A stretch of 64,000 bases of DNA from an uncultured Caldilineaceae bacterium (GCA_958295915.1 OY282381.1:456722-520721), one strand, 5' to 3'; shown: positions 40,766 to 49,867, counted from the stretch's first letter. The notes: generated by a model not told the origin, from the letters alone. Translations and numbers: made by a program.

Positions 40766-43665
40766 AAAACACATTCGATGCGCAGACGCTTCAACGCGAT
40801 CTGCGTCACGCGCTCGATGGCGACGTGCGCTTCGACGATGCCAGCCGGGCCATGCACGCCACGGACGCCAGTGTCTACCAGATCCTACCCTTGGGCGTCG
40901 TCGCCCCCCGCAACCGGGAAGATGTGACGAAGGTCGTGAACATCTGTCGGCGCCGCAGCGTCTCCATCACCGCGCGTGGCGGAGGCACCTCTCAGGCCGG
41001 TCAGGCCATCGGGCCCGGCATCTCGCTGGACTTCTCCCGCTATATGAACCGCCTGCTAGCCGTGGACATAGCCGACAGGACCGTCACCGTGGAGCCGGGG
41101 ATCGTCCTCGACGAGTTGAACGCGCAGCTCAAACCCCACGGCCTGCACCTGCCACTGGACCTGTCTACAGCCAACCGGGCCACAATCGGCGGCATGATCG
41201 CCAACAACTCCGCCGGTACCCGTTCCGTCATATACGGCAAAACCATTGATTACGTCGAATCTCTGGAGGTCGTTCTGGCCGACGGCAGACTCGCGCATAT
41301 GGGGCCGCTGTCTGACGCGGATCTGCAGGCAAAGCTGGCGCAAGACGACCTGGAAGGCGCGGCCTATCGCACGGTGCGGCGGCTGAGCACGGGACTGGAA
41401 GCCGAAATCCGGCAGCGCTATCCCCGCATTTTGCGCCGGGTCGGTGGTTACAACCTGGACGAATTCGTACCGAAAGAGCCGGCAACGGCCGCGCCGGTAG
41501 GGGCGCCTGCCCGTCAGCCGTTCAATCTGGCGCGCATCCTCGTCGGCTCGGAAGGCACCCTCGGTCTGACAGTGGCGGCCAAACTGCGTCTACTCCCCCC
41601 ACCGCCCCAACGCGCCCTATGCAGCGTGCAGTTCGACGATCTGCTGGAGGCGATGGCCGCCACGCCGTTGATTCTGGAACATGGCCCGTCCGCGGTGGAG
41701 CTGATGGATCGATTTCTGCTGGACAAGACCCGTGGCCGCATCGAATTCGCGCCCCTGCGCAGCTTCATTCACGGAGATCCCGGCGCGGTGCTGCTGGTGG
41801 AGTTCTTCGGCCATTCGGACAGCGAACTGACCGAGAAGATTGAGCGCCTGGAGGTGGATTTGGGCGCGCGTCATCTGGGTAATTCCCTTCACCGAGCCAT
41901 CAGACCAGAGGAACAGGCCCGTATCTGGGAGCTACGCCGAGCCGCGCTGGGCCTGACTATGTCCCAGACCGGCGACCCCAAGGCGATATCTTTTGTGGAA
42001 GACACCGCGGTCGCGCCGCAGCGGCTGCGGGAGTACGTCGAAAATTTTCAGGCGATCCTGGCGAAATATGACACCGAAGCCGGCTTTTACGCCCACGCGT
42101 CCGTCGGGCTGCTGCACATCCGCCCGGTGGTCGATATGAAGAGCGCGCGGGGGGTGCGGCGGTTCGAGGCTATCGCCGAGGAGGTGGCGGATCTGGTGCT
42201 TGAGTACGGCGGCGCGCTCTCCGGCGAACACGGGGACGGGCTGGCGCGGGCGCCCTTCCAGGAGAAGATGTTCGGCCCGGTGTTATACGACGCCTTCTGC
42301 CAGGTGAAAACGGCCTTCGACCCGACGGCTCTGCTTAACCCGGGCAAAATCGTTCACGCACCGGCTCTGACGTCGAATCTGCGCTTCGGGTCGGACTACC
42401 AGACGCCGGTATACGCGACCGCCTTCGACTTTTCCGATTTCGGTGGTCTGCTGCGGGCGACGGAACAGTGTAGCGGCGTGGGAGCCTGTCGTAAGACCCT
42501 GACCGGCGTCATGTGTCCGTCGTATATGGCGACGCGTAATGAGATCGACAGTACACGCGGCCGGGCCAACGCCCTGCGTCTGGCTCTCAATCGCGGGCTG
42601 GAGGCCACCGGCTTCGGCGATGAGGAGTTGCTGCCGGTATTGGATCTGTGTCTGGAGTGCAAGGCATGCAAACGGGAGTGCCCCACCGGTGTGGATATGG
42701 CCCGCTTGAAAGGCGAATTTCTGCACCAGTACCACATGCGCCATGGCGCTTCGTTCAAAGATCGGGCGCTATCCCAGGCGGAGCGGATCGCGCTGTGGGG
42801 CAGTCGTCTTGCGCCGCTCTCCAACTGGCTGGCCGCTACCGGTATGGCGCGCTGGCTGAACGAGCGTCTGCTCGGTCTGGATCGACGCCGTCCCTTGCCG
42901 GCCTTTGCCCGTCGTCCGTTTACGGACAGCTTGAAAAAACCAGTGGTCAGCACTGACCACCGCAGTTTGCGGGTGGCTCTCTTCGCCGACACTTTCAACA
43001 ACTTCTACGAGCCGGCGCATCTCTCGGATGCCGTCCGCGTGCTGGAGAGCTGTGGCGCCCAGGTGACGGTTCCGTCCCGAATCTGCTGCGGGCGGCCCCT
43101 GATTTCCAAAGGCTTTCTGGACGCGGCCGCGCGCCAGGCCAAAGCCATGACCGACTCGCTTCTGCCCTTCGCGGAGGCCGGCATGCCGATCCTTTTCTGC
43201 GAACCGAGCTGCTATTCGGCAGTACAGGATGATCACCCCCGCTTGCTGCGGAACGCGGCCCAGGAGGACGCGCAGAAGGTGGCCAACGCCTGCCTGCTAT
43301 TTGAAGAGTGGGCCGGCCCGCGCCTGCCGCCAACGCAGGCGGGCCCTTCCAAAGTGCTGATTCACGGCCACTGCCACCAGAAGGCGTTGGTGGGCATGCA
43401 AGCGTTGCAACAGCTTCTTTCCACCATTCCTGACTGCGAGGTGAACGTGCTGGACAGCGGCTGCTGCGGATTGGCAGGGCTGTTCGGCTATGAGCATTAC
43501 GATGTCTCCCGGGCCATCGGCGAGCGCCGGCTGTTGCCGGCCGCGCGCGCGCTGGGCGAGGATGGCGTGCTCGTCAGCTCCGGCTTCTCCTGCCGCCAAC
43601 AGATCAGACATTTCAGCGGCGTGCAGCCCCACTCGCCAATGTCGCTGGTTGCGGCGCTGCTTTGA
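40684..43665 (+). CDS. FAD-linked oxidase fused to Fe-S/CCG domains (GlcD-GlcF-like or D-lactate dehydrogenase)
   Basis: Up to 993 residues. FAD_binding_4 (about residues 70-240, RRRSVSITARGGGTSQAGQA) is followed by the FAD-oxidase C domain with GGALSGEHGDGLARAPF. Next come two [4Fe-4S] motifs (CSGVGACRKTLTGVMCPSY and CLECKACKRECP) and two CCG-type Cys clusters (RICCGRPLISKG, SGCCGLAGLFGYEHYD). Members oxidise glycolate or D-lactate (or other 2-hydroxy acids) and pass electrons to the quinone pool. The only usual start is GTG 40684, inside the previous gene and with no ribosome-binding site. AAGGAGGAG (40745-40753) instead points to a start at ATC 40759 or ATA 40762, exactly where homologous sequence begins. 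A dispersed repeat is inserted in frame at 42943-42960. Confidence 0.88.
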   Translation: MRRAPHQRRRPPGAGLSGERQGGETIIENTFDAQTLQRDLRHALDGDVRFDDASRAMHATDASVYQILPLGVVAPRNREDVTKVVNICRRRSVSITARGGGTSQAGQAIGPGISLDFSRYMNRLLAVDIADRTVTVEPGIVLDELNAQLKPHGLHLPLDLSTANRATIGGMIANNSAGTRSVIYGKTIDYVESLEVVLADGRLAHMGPLSDADLQAKLAQDDLEGAAYRTVRRLSTGLEAEIRQRYPRILRRVGGYNLDEFVPKEPATAAPVGAPARQPFNLARILVGSEGTLGLTVAAKLRLLPPPPQRALCSVQFDDLLEAMAATPLILEHGPSAVELMDRFLLDKTRGRIEFAPLRSFIHGDPGAVLLVEFFGHSDSELTEKIERLEVDLGARHLGNSLHRAIRPEEQARIWELRRAALGLTMSQTGDPKAISFVEDTAVAPQRLREYVENFQAILAKYDTEAGFYAHASVGLLHIRPVVDMKSARGVRRFEAIAEEVADLVLEYGGALSGEHGDGLARAPFQEKMFGPVLYDAFCQVKTAFDPTALLNPGKIVHAPALTSNLRFGSDYQTPVYATAFDFSDFGGLLRATEQCSGVGACRKTLTGVMCPSYMATRNEIDSTRGRANALRLALNRGLEATGFGDEELLPVLDLCLECKACKRECPTGVDMARLKGEFLHQYHMRHGASFKDRALSQAERIALWGSRLAPLSNWLAATGMARWLNERLLGLDRRRPLPAFARRPFTDSLKKPVVSTDHRSLRVALFADTFNNFYEPAHLSDAVRVLESCGAQVTVPSRICCGRPLISKGFLDAAARQAKAMTDSLLPFAEAGMPILFCEPSCYSAVQDDHPRLLRNAAQEDAQKVANACLLFEEWAGPRLPPTQAGPSKVLIHGHCHQKALVGMQALQQLLSTIPDCEVNVLDSGCCGLAGLFGYEHYDVSRAIGERRLLPAARALGEDGVLVSSGFSCRQQIRHFSGVQPHSPMSLVAALL
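42940..42966. repeat. Dispersed repeat palindrome inserted in frame in the FAD/Fe-S gene
   Basis: GTGGTCAG (42943-42950) CA CTGACCAC (42953-42960), with flanking CCAGT and CGCAGTT as in the intergenic copies. It is translated as KPVVSTDHRS between the Fe-S and CCG domains. Confidence 0.65.
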
Positions 43666-43671
43666 AAAACC

Positions 43672-43880
43672 AGTACTCAGTGGCTAGTGGTCAGTATTGC
43701 GTATTGAAGCGGGTGTAGTATACTTAGCGCTGCTTTGAAAAAATCAGTGGCTAGCGCTGATCGCAAAGCGTCGGGCGCCTACAAGGTTTGATTGTCCAGC
43801 ACGCACGCGAGAGAGAAACAAAAGCCAAAACCGCTGGGCATTCAAATGCCCGACTAGCCACTAACCACCAGCTACTGCAG
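43672..43880. repeat. Gap filled by dispersed repeat copies
   Basis: The 217-base gap contains AAACCAGTACTCAGTGGCTA, GTGGTCAGT, a second AATCAGTGGCTAGCGCTGAT, CGCAAAGCGTCGGGCGCC and finally ACTAGCCACTAACCACCAGC with CTGCAGTT just before the next start. GCTGCTTTGAAAAA occurs twice (43656-43669 and 43729-43742), a direct repeat suggesting a duplication event. No gene or clear promoter is seen. Confidence 0.55.
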
Positions 43881-43882
43881 TT

Positions 43883-45130
43883 ATGCCTGTGAAACTCTGG
43901 CCACATCTCCCTCTGTCCCGCGGACTGCGGCTCCGCACCCTGACCATTCCCGCGCTTGTTCTGCTCGGTATACTGCTCGCCGGTTGCAACTCAGGCCAGT
44001 CGCCAGCGACTCCGACGCCAACAAAGACGCCGGATATGCAGGTCCAGCAGATCCATACGCCGACACCGACACCGATGCCCGCGTCTCCAACCGAGACGGC
44101 GACACCTGTATCAGCTTCGCCGACGGCAGCGACACCTCTGCACCTTGCGCCCTATACCGGTCTGCCCGTGGCAGATCCCTCTCTGCTGGAAGAAGCGCCG
44201 ATATTCATCTGCCTCAACAACGATCTCTCCGGCCGCTCGAGTCATTACGGCCTCAACGTGGCGGATGTGACATACGAATATATTATCGATGGCTTCGCGA
44301 CCACCCGCATCACCAGCATGTACCAGAGCACTTTGGTTGAGCGCATTGGCCCGGTGCGCAGCGCTCGCTGGCCCAACATTCACATGACGTATATGTACGA
44401 CGGTGTGCTGGCATGCTCCGGCGGCAGTGATGGGATCCGGTACCTGCTGAAGAATGAGGTCGGCTTTCCCTATCTGGACGCGGACACAGACGATACATTG
44501 GATACAGGCTATTTTTTCAGCATAGGCTCCAACTACCGCACCCGTTTGCAGACCGACGTCGATAGGGTGCGTCGCTGGCTGGCGAACATAACCCAGACAT
44601 GTCAGACTGCGCCGCACCTGCCCTACTGTGATAAGGTCATCAACCCTTGGCTGGTATCTCGCAGCACGCCGCGGCCTTGGGAGCGGGCGAGCTTCCCCTT
44701 CAGCGAGATGCCCCCGGACTTTTCTGCCGCTGAGGCCACGACGGTCCGCATCCCCTACCCTGGCGGCAACGGCGTGGAGTGGCGCTACGACCCAGAGAGT
44801 GGACGCTACCTGCGCTTTCAGGGCGGCGCGCCCCATATGGACCAGATGACAGGCCAACAGGTCAGCAGCGACAATGTGATCGTTCTCTTCGCGGAGCACG
44901 AACTGACGAATATCGTCGAAGATAGCTTGGGCACCCTCAGCGTAAAAATTCATCTGTACGGATTCGGGGCTCTACGACTTTTCCGCAACGCCAAGGTCTA
45001 TGAGGGCACTTGGCGGGCCAACGACCAAAGCCCACCCCGCTGGTTCGGGCCTGGCGAGCAGGCGATCGCGCTGAAGCCTGGCCGCACTTGGATACAGGTC
45101 GTCCGCACAACGGACACAATCAACTATTGA
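43883..45130 (+). CDS. DUF3048 domain lipoprotein (YerB-like)
   Basis: A 415-residue protein. The signal peptide ends in a lipobox, LVLLGILLAGC (Cys ~35), followed by a Thr/Pro-rich linker (residues ~40-85) typical of surface lipoproteins. The DUF3048 domain begins YTGLPVADPSLLEEAPIFIC and contains ADVTYEYIIDGFATTRITSM and GPVRSARWPN, the family hallmark. A C-terminal DUF3048_C-like part holds RFQGGAPHMDQMTGQQVSSD. The biochemical role of this family is unknown; members are extracytoplasmic. Plus-strand genes follow closely (pyruvate kinase), so the two are likely co-transcribed. Confidence 0.88.
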   Translation: MPVKLWPHLPLSRGLRLRTLTIPALVLLGILLAGCNSGQSPATPTPTKTPDMQVQQIHTPTPTPMPASPTETATPVSASPTAATPLHLAPYTGLPVADPSLLEEAPIFICLNNDLSGRSSHYGLNVADVTYEYIIDGFATTRITSMYQSTLVERIGPVRSARWPNIHMTYMYDGVLACSGGSDGIRYLLKNEVGFPYLDADTDDTLDTGYFFSIGSNYRTRLQTDVDRVRRWLANITQTCQTAPHLPYCDKVINPWLVSRSTPRPWERASFPFSEMPPDFSAAEATTVRIPYPGGNGVEWRYDPESGRYLRFQGGAPHMDQMTGQQVSSDNVIVLFAEHELTNIVEDSLGTLSVKIHLYGFGALRLFRNAKVYEGTWRANDQSPPRWFGPGEQAIALKPGRTWIQVVRTTDTINY

Positions 45131-45162
45131 GAAAGCGGGAAATTCCAGTTAGAGGAATGCCA

Positions 45163-47007
45163 ATGCTCCGGGTGAAGATTGTCTGCACAATTGGGCCTGC
45201 CAGCATGGATGCGGATATTCTCGGCCAGATGATCGACGCGGGCATGAATGTGGCGCGCATCAACATGAGCCATGGCGATCACGAATTCCACGCCCAAAAC
45301 ATCCAAACGATCCGTGAGATTGCCCAAACCCGCAACCGGTCGGTGGCCATTCTCGTCGATCTGCAGGGGCCGAAACTTCGGGTCGGCAGAATGCAGGCTG
45401 GGGGCGTGCCTCTGGTAGTCGGTGAAGAGTTGATTCTGACTTCGGAAGATATAATCGGCGGACCAGGACAGGTGCCCATCCAGAACCAGGAGGCGCCAGC
45501 CAGTATCAAAGCGAACGAGCGCATTCTGCTGGATGACGGCCTGCTGGAGTTGGAAGTGGTCGACGCAACCCAGACCACAATTCGGACTCGGGTAATCGTT
45601 GGCGGCATTCTGGAAGATCGAAAGGGCATGAATCTGCCGCACACGAACTTGGTCATCCCTTCGCTGACCGACAAAGATCTGGTCGATATGGAGTTCGCCC
45701 TGCAACAGCAGGCCGACTGGGTGGCCCTCAGTTTTGTGCGCGCGGCGGCCGATGTGCACGCGCTGCGCAAAGTGATTCAGGGCCGCGCCCCTCTGGGCCG
45801 CACCACACCGATTATCTCCAAGATCGAGAAGCCGGAGGCTGTGGAGAACATCGAGGAGATCATCCAGGCATCCGACGGCCTCATGGTGGCTCGCGGCGAT
45901 CTCGGCATCGAGACCAGCCCGGAAGCGGTGCCGATGATCCAGAAGATGATCATCGCCCGCTGTATCGATACGGACAAACCGGTGATTACGGCGACACAGA
46001 TGCTCGAATCGATGATCCGCAATCCGCGCCCCACGCGTGCAGAAGCCAGCGACGTAGCCAACGCTGTGCTGGATGGCAGTGACGGCATTATGCTTTCCGG
46101 TGAGACCGCCACCGGCATATATCCGGTCCACGCCGTGCAGACAATGGTGAACATCGCCAAAGAGGCGGAACGCGTGCGCCGGATTACACAACCCCAATCA
46201 GGATTTACAGGATTTTACCGACCGCCTCAGCAGCGCGCGAAAGGGTTCTTCGGAGCCGAGGCGCCGGATCGCCGCGAAGGCGAAGATGGTCGGTCTGGAG
46301 AGGCTCTTTCGGTCGCCGATGCCGTCAGCCAGTCCACGGTGGCCACCGCGCAGAGTGTAGGGGCTGCCGCGATCATTGCGCCGACGGTCAGCGGCTCGAC
46401 GGCCAAAAAACTGGCCCGTTTCCGCCCGTCCGTGCCGATCATCGCGGTGACGCCTAGTCCCCTGGTCTATCGCCAACTAGCCCTGTTCTGGGGCGTCTAT
46501 CCCCTGTTGGGCCAGCGCATGAACACCATCGACGAGATGCTGGAGGATGCAGTACGCATCGCCCTGCGCGCCGGTTTGGTGGACCAAGGTGATGTGACGG
46601 TCGTGACCGGTGGCGTGGTAGGGGGGGTGCCCGGCGCCACCAATCTGATGACCGTTCGTCGGATTGCCAGGGTTCTGGTGACTGGCCAGGGCGTAGGCAA
46701 CAGGCGCATAAGCGGCCGCGTAGTGCGCCTGCAACCTGACAAGCCCTATGATGACCCTCATCAGGTGATAACTACCCAGGACATTCTCGTGGCCGAAGAG
46801 CTGGACCAGGCCAGCATAGAACTGATCTATCAGGCCGGTGGCCTCATTACCGGAGAATCAGCGCCGGACAGCATCGCCGCCCTGGCTGCGGTGGAGTTGG
46901 GCATCCCCGCGATTCTGAAAGCGACTGGCAACTGGGACGCACTGGTCGATGGGCAGACGGTTGTCATCGATGCCAGAGTCGGCAATGTGTACGAATGGGA
47001 TCGATAG
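45163..47007 (+). CDS. pyk: Pyruvate kinase with C-terminal PEP-utiliser domain and an in-frame insertion
   Basis: About 614 residues from ATG 45163 (MLRVKIVCTIGPAS), six bases after AGAGGA; longer in-frame upstream sequence belongs to the previous gene in another frame. Hallmarks are VARINMSHGD, ILVDLQGPKLRVG, IISKIEKPEAVENIEEI (catalytic Lys), LMVARGDLGIE and ATQMLESMIRNPRPTRAEAS. The C-terminal ~110 residues are the mobile His-swivel-like domain found in some bacterial pyruvate kinases (ITGESAPDSIAALAAVELGI). A ~40-residue polar insertion (about residues 342-385, starting TQPQSGFTGFYRPP) is encoded by repeat-like DNA at ~46190-46310. It makes ATP and pyruvate from PEP. Confidence 0.93.
   Translation: MLRVKIVCTIGPASMDADILGQMIDAGMNVARINMSHGDHEFHAQNIQTIREIAQTRNRSVAILVDLQGPKLRVGRMQAGGVPLVVGEELILTSEDIIGGPGQVPIQNQEAPASIKANERILLDDGLLELEVVDATQTTIRTRVIVGGILEDRKGMNLPHTNLVIPSLTDKDLVDMEFALQQQADWVALSFVRAAADVHALRKVIQGRAPLGRTTPIISKIEKPEAVENIEEIIQASDGLMVARGDLGIETSPEAVPMIQKMIIARCIDTDKPVITATQMLESMIRNPRPTRAEASDVANAVLDGSDGIMLSGETATGIYPVHAVQTMVNIAKEAERVRRITQPQSGFTGFYRPPQQRAKGFFGAEAPDRREGEDGRSGEALSVADAVSQSTVATAQSVGAAAIIAPTVSGSTAKKLARFRPSVPIIAVTPSPLVYRQLALFWGVYPLLGQRMNTIDEMLEDAVRIALRAGLVDQGDVTVVTGGVVGGVPGATNLMTVRRIARVLVTGQGVGNRRISGRVVRLQPDKPYDDPHQVITTQDILVAEELDQASIELIYQAGGLITGESAPDSIAALAAVELGIPAILKATGNWDALVDGQTVVIDARVGNVYEWDR
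46190..46230. repeat. Repeat-like segment translated inside pyruvate kinase
   Basis: CCAATCAGGATTTACAGGAT contains AGGATT twice in tandem. I recall this type of short AATCAGGATT/AATCCTG motif from bacterial intergenic repeats. Here it starts an insertion relative to normal pyruvate kinases. Confidence 0.4.
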
Positions 47008-47075
47008 CAAACTGCAGTGACCAGGGAGCAATGGCTCGTGACCAGAAACGGCGGTAACGGCCCTAGCCACTGCGG
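47008..47075. repeat. Dispersed repeat between convergent pyk and MFS genes
   Basis: AACTGCAGTGACCAG, GCTCGTGACCAGAAACGG and CCTAGCCACTGCGGTTC share the repeat blocks. GCGGTTC-AGA-GAACCGC (47072-47088) forms a small hairpin across the MFS stop, without a T-run. Confidence 0.45.
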
Positions 47076-47076
47076 T

Positions 47077-48471
47077 TCAGAGAACCGCTGGCGGCTCGTT
47101 TCCCGATTCGACGATCGCCCGGCGCACGTCTACACGCGGCAGCAGCGCCAGCCCTACGATAAAGAAAAGAATGATCGAAACGATGGCCGGCCGCAGACTA
47201 CCGGTTAGCTGATTGACCACGCCGAAGGCCAGAGGGCCGAGCCAGGAGGTGCCCCGCTCGCTCACTTCGTAGATGGAGAAGAACTCTGCCTCCTTGCCCG
47301 CTGGGATCATCTGCGCAAACAGGCTGCGACTGACCGCTTGGGTGCCGCCCATCACAAGCGCTATAGAGCTGCCCAGAATCCAGAACTCCAGGAAGCGGCT
47401 CTCCCCGCGCAGGCCCACGTAGGCGTAAATCACCACCACCGTCCAGACGAGCAGACCGATGATCAAAGCCCGTTTGGCGCCGATACGGGCCGCTATCCTG
47501 CCGAACAAGAGCGCGCCGCCAAAGGCCACAAACTGCATCAGCAGTATGACCTGGATGAGGACGCTCTGCTCGATCTCCAGCCCACCTCGCGCGAGCGGAG
47601 CCGCAGCGAAGATCGCCGCCACCGAGATGACCGTCTGGATGCCATCGTTATAGAGCAGGTAGGCGATCAGAAAGCGGAGGGTATGGGGATACTGCTTGGC
47701 CTCATTATAGGTTTCCCACAACTGTTTGATGCCGATCGACAGATAGGTTTCGCCGGCGGGCAGGGTCCGGGCTGTGCGCCGCGCGCGCAGCAGTCTCCAG
47801 GTGACGAAAGACCAGCCGAACCACCACAGACCACCGGAGAATAGATTAATGCGCACCGCCAGCCCGGAGTCGATGCCGATGGCATCCTGCAACTGGAACA
47901 GAATCAGATTGACGAGCAGCAGAAGGCCGCCGCCCAGATAGCCCACGGCCCAGCCGACCGACGACACCCGGTCGCGGTCGTCCGGGTCGGCGATGTCCGG
48001 CAAGAAAGCGTTGTAGAAAACGATGGCCGCGCCGAAGGACAGATTGGCGATAATAAACAGCACACCGCCCAGCCACCAGGTCGCGGCTGTAACCAAAAAC
48101 ATGGCCATTGTGGCGATAGAGCCGCTGATGGCGAAAATCTGCATCAATCTCTTGCGCAGATTGGCGTAGTCTGCTATAGCGCCCAGGATCGGCAAGAACA
48201 GCACCTGCAGGACAACCGAAAAGGCGATACAGTAGGGCAGGAAGGAGTCCGGCGCCATAGGGATGCCGAAGAAACGGGCCAACCCGTCGAGGCCGGCTGC
48301 CTGCGTCGCGAGATTGGACACGTATGGGCCGAGAAAAACGGTAGCAACCGTTGTCGAAAAGGCCGAGTTGGCCCAGTCATAAAAGTACCAGCCGACCTGC
48401 TCGCGGCGATTCCCGGCTCTGGGTTCGTTCGCAGGCGGCAGGTCGGTGGCGACGGTCGAATCTTGCGACAT
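47077..48471 (-). CDS. MFS transporter, UMF1/Atg22-like family
   Basis: A 464-residue protein with ~12 hydrophobic helices. The family signature is at the N-terminus: EQVGWYFYDWANSAFSTTVA, with the YDWANSAF motif characteristic of UMF1 (BtlA/Atg22-like) transporters. Others are AFLPDIADPDDRDRVSSVGW and GGTQAVSRSLFAQMIPAGKE, the latter near the C-terminal half. Substrate is unknown; Atg22 exports amino acids from the yeast vacuole, but bacterial members are not characterised. It is convergent to pyk and lies just downstream of mtaB on the minus strand. Confidence 0.88.
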   Translation of the reverse strand: MSQDSTVATDLPPANEPRAGNRREQVGWYFYDWANSAFSTTVATVFLGPYVSNLATQAAGLDGLARFFGIPMAPDSFLPYCIAFSVVLQVLFLPILGAIADYANLRKRLMQIFAISGSIATMAMFLVTAATWWLGGVLFIIANLSFGAAIVFYNAFLPDIADPDDRDRVSSVGWAVGYLGGGLLLLVNLILFQLQDAIGIDSGLAVRINLFSGGLWWFGWSFVTWRLLRARRTARTLPAGETYLSIGIKQLWETYNEAKQYPHTLRFLIAYLLYNDGIQTVISVAAIFAAAPLARGGLEIEQSVLIQVILLMQFVAFGGALLFGRIAARIGAKRALIIGLLVWTVVVIYAYVGLRGESRFLEFWILGSSIALVMGGTQAVSRSLFAQMIPAGKEAEFFSIYEVSERGTSWLGPLAFGVVNQLTGSLRPAIVSIILFFIVGLALLPRVDVRRAIVESGNEPPAVL

Positions 48472-48487
48472 AGCGCGCTCCCTTACC

Positions 48488-48537
48488 TGCAGTGATCAGT
48501 GGTCAGCAACTGCAGTGCGCTGGCCACTGCAGTTAGA
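48488..48537. repeat. Dispersed repeat between MFS and mtaB genes
   Basis: CTGCAGTGATCAGTGGTCAG, CAACTGCAGTGCGCTGGCC and ACTGCAGTTA. The mtaB stop codon TAA (48535-48533) lies within the repeat. Confidence 0.5.
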
Positions 48538-49867
48538 ATGCTCCGAACAATGTATCGCCGTGGAGTTCCTCCAGGCGGATGGTGGTGATGCGGTTGCTGA
48601 GGTTGCGATCTGCCGGCGCGTGGGCCATCACGCGCAAATAGTTGTCGGTGAAGCCGCTCCAAAGAACTGTGTCCGGCTGATCCATGAGCGGCTGGCCGCT
48701 GCCCTCCCACAGGACCGGGCGCGTCGTGCCGACAAATCGCTGCCGTTCCACCTGCCCTGTGCGCGCCACGATCTGGTGCATGCGCTGCCCGCGCTCCCTT
48801 TTCAGCGCCTTGGGCGTCTGTCCATCAAAGCTGGCCGCGGCCGTGCCGGCGCGGGCGCTGAAGGGAAAGATATGCCCGTGAGCAAAGCGCATCTCCTCGA
48901 CGAACTGTAGCCCTTCCTCAAAATCGGCGTCTGTCTCGCCGGGGAATCCGACGATCAGGTCGGTGGTGAGGATCAGATCAGGGATGGCCGCGCGGGCCTG
49001 GGACACCAACTGGCGGAAGCTGTCCACAGTGCAGCGTCGCGCCATGCGCCGCAGTTGCGCGTCTGTACCGGCCTGCAGAGGCAGATGCAGATGCGGGCAT
49101 AGCCGCCCGGGCCAACGCTGCCACAGGGCAAAAAAACCGTCAGCCAGTTCCCACGGCTCCAGGCTGCTCAGCCGCAGCCTGGGGATGTCTGTGTATGTGA
49201 GGATCGCCGCGGTCAGCTCCTTCAGGCGCGTGCGTTGGTTGCCGGGCAGATCCCGTCCATAGGCGCCAAGATGCACGCCGGTGAGCACGGCTTCCTGGCA
49301 GCCGGCCTCCACCAGACCCTGCACTTCCGCCAGCACATCGGCCGTTGGCCGGCTGCGGCTGTCACCCCGCAACGCGGTGACGATGCAGAAAGTGCACCGG
49401 TTCTGGCAGCCGTCCTGGACTTTCACAAAGGCGCGCGTGCGCCCCCCCTCCTCTTCGCCGCGCGTCAGTGGGGCAAAGGGGACGCCGTGCGGCTGAATGC
49501 GGGCCAGATCATCGGGGTCGGAGAACTCTGCGCTCCATGGCTCCAGCAGCGTGTGCAGCATCTCCTTGCTCTGGTTGTCCGCCACCAGCGCCACACCGGG
49601 CAGCCTGCTGGTCTCCTGCGGCTCGAGGGTCGCATAGCAGCCGGTGACGGCAATGCGGGCGTCGGGATTGCGCTTGTGCAGATGGCGCGCGGCCTGGCGG
49701 CTTTTGCGCGCGGCCTGGGCCGTGACCGCGCAGGTGTTGAGGACGATCACCTGCGCCTCTTCGGGGCGGCGGACGATGCGGTGTCCGGCTGCGGCCAGGC
49801 GGCCAGCCAGGGTATCATTTTCGCTGAAGTTGAGCCGACAGCCCAGTTGGTCGAGAAATACGCGCAT
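48533..49867 (-). CDS. mtaB: tRNA t6A37 methylthiotransferase MtaB
   Basis: A 444-residue radical-SAM methylthiotransferase; ATG 49867 ([20 protein letters not shown]) is the usual start, and the upstream in-frame extension was rejected. The UPF0004 N-terminal domain supplies three Cys for one cluster ([25 protein letters not shown]). The radical-SAM triad is in [20 protein letters not shown]. The C-terminal TRAM-like domain ends with [13 protein letters not shown]. MtaB converts t6A to ms2t6A at position 37 of tRNAs reading ANN codons. The GCRLN start and length distinguish it from MiaB (2-methylthio-i6A) and RimO. Confidence 0.92.
   Translation of the reverse strand: MRVFLDQLGCRLNFSENDTLAGRLAAAGHRIVRRPEEAQVIVLNTCAVTAQAARKSRQAARHLHKRNPDARIAVTGCYATLEPQETSRLPGVALVADNQSKEMLHTLLEPWSAEFSDPDDLARIQPHGVPFAPLTRGEEEGGRTRAFVKVQDGCQNRCTFCIVTALRGDSRSRPTADVLAEVQGLVEAGCQEAVLTGVHLGAYGRDLPGNQRTRLKELTAAILTYTDIPRLRLSSLEPWELADGFFALWQRWPGRLCPHLHLPLQAGTDAQLRRMARRCTVDSFRQLVSQARAAIPDLILTTDLIVGFPGETDADFEEGLQFVEEMRFAHGHIFPFSARAGTAAASFDGQTPKALKRERGQRMHQIVARTGQVERQRFVGTTRPVLWEGSGQPLMDQPDTVLWSGFTDNYLRVMAHAPADRNLSNRITTIRLEELHGDTLFGAF

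Noticed and set aside
45010..45162. Longer start for pyruvate kinase
   Set aside because: The 51 extra codons overlap the DUF3048 gene in a different frame and lie outside the conserved enzyme.
47072..47088. Intrinsic terminator between pyk and the MFS gene
   Set aside because: The stem is only seven pairs and no T-run follows on either strand, so it is kept only as a note under the repeat.
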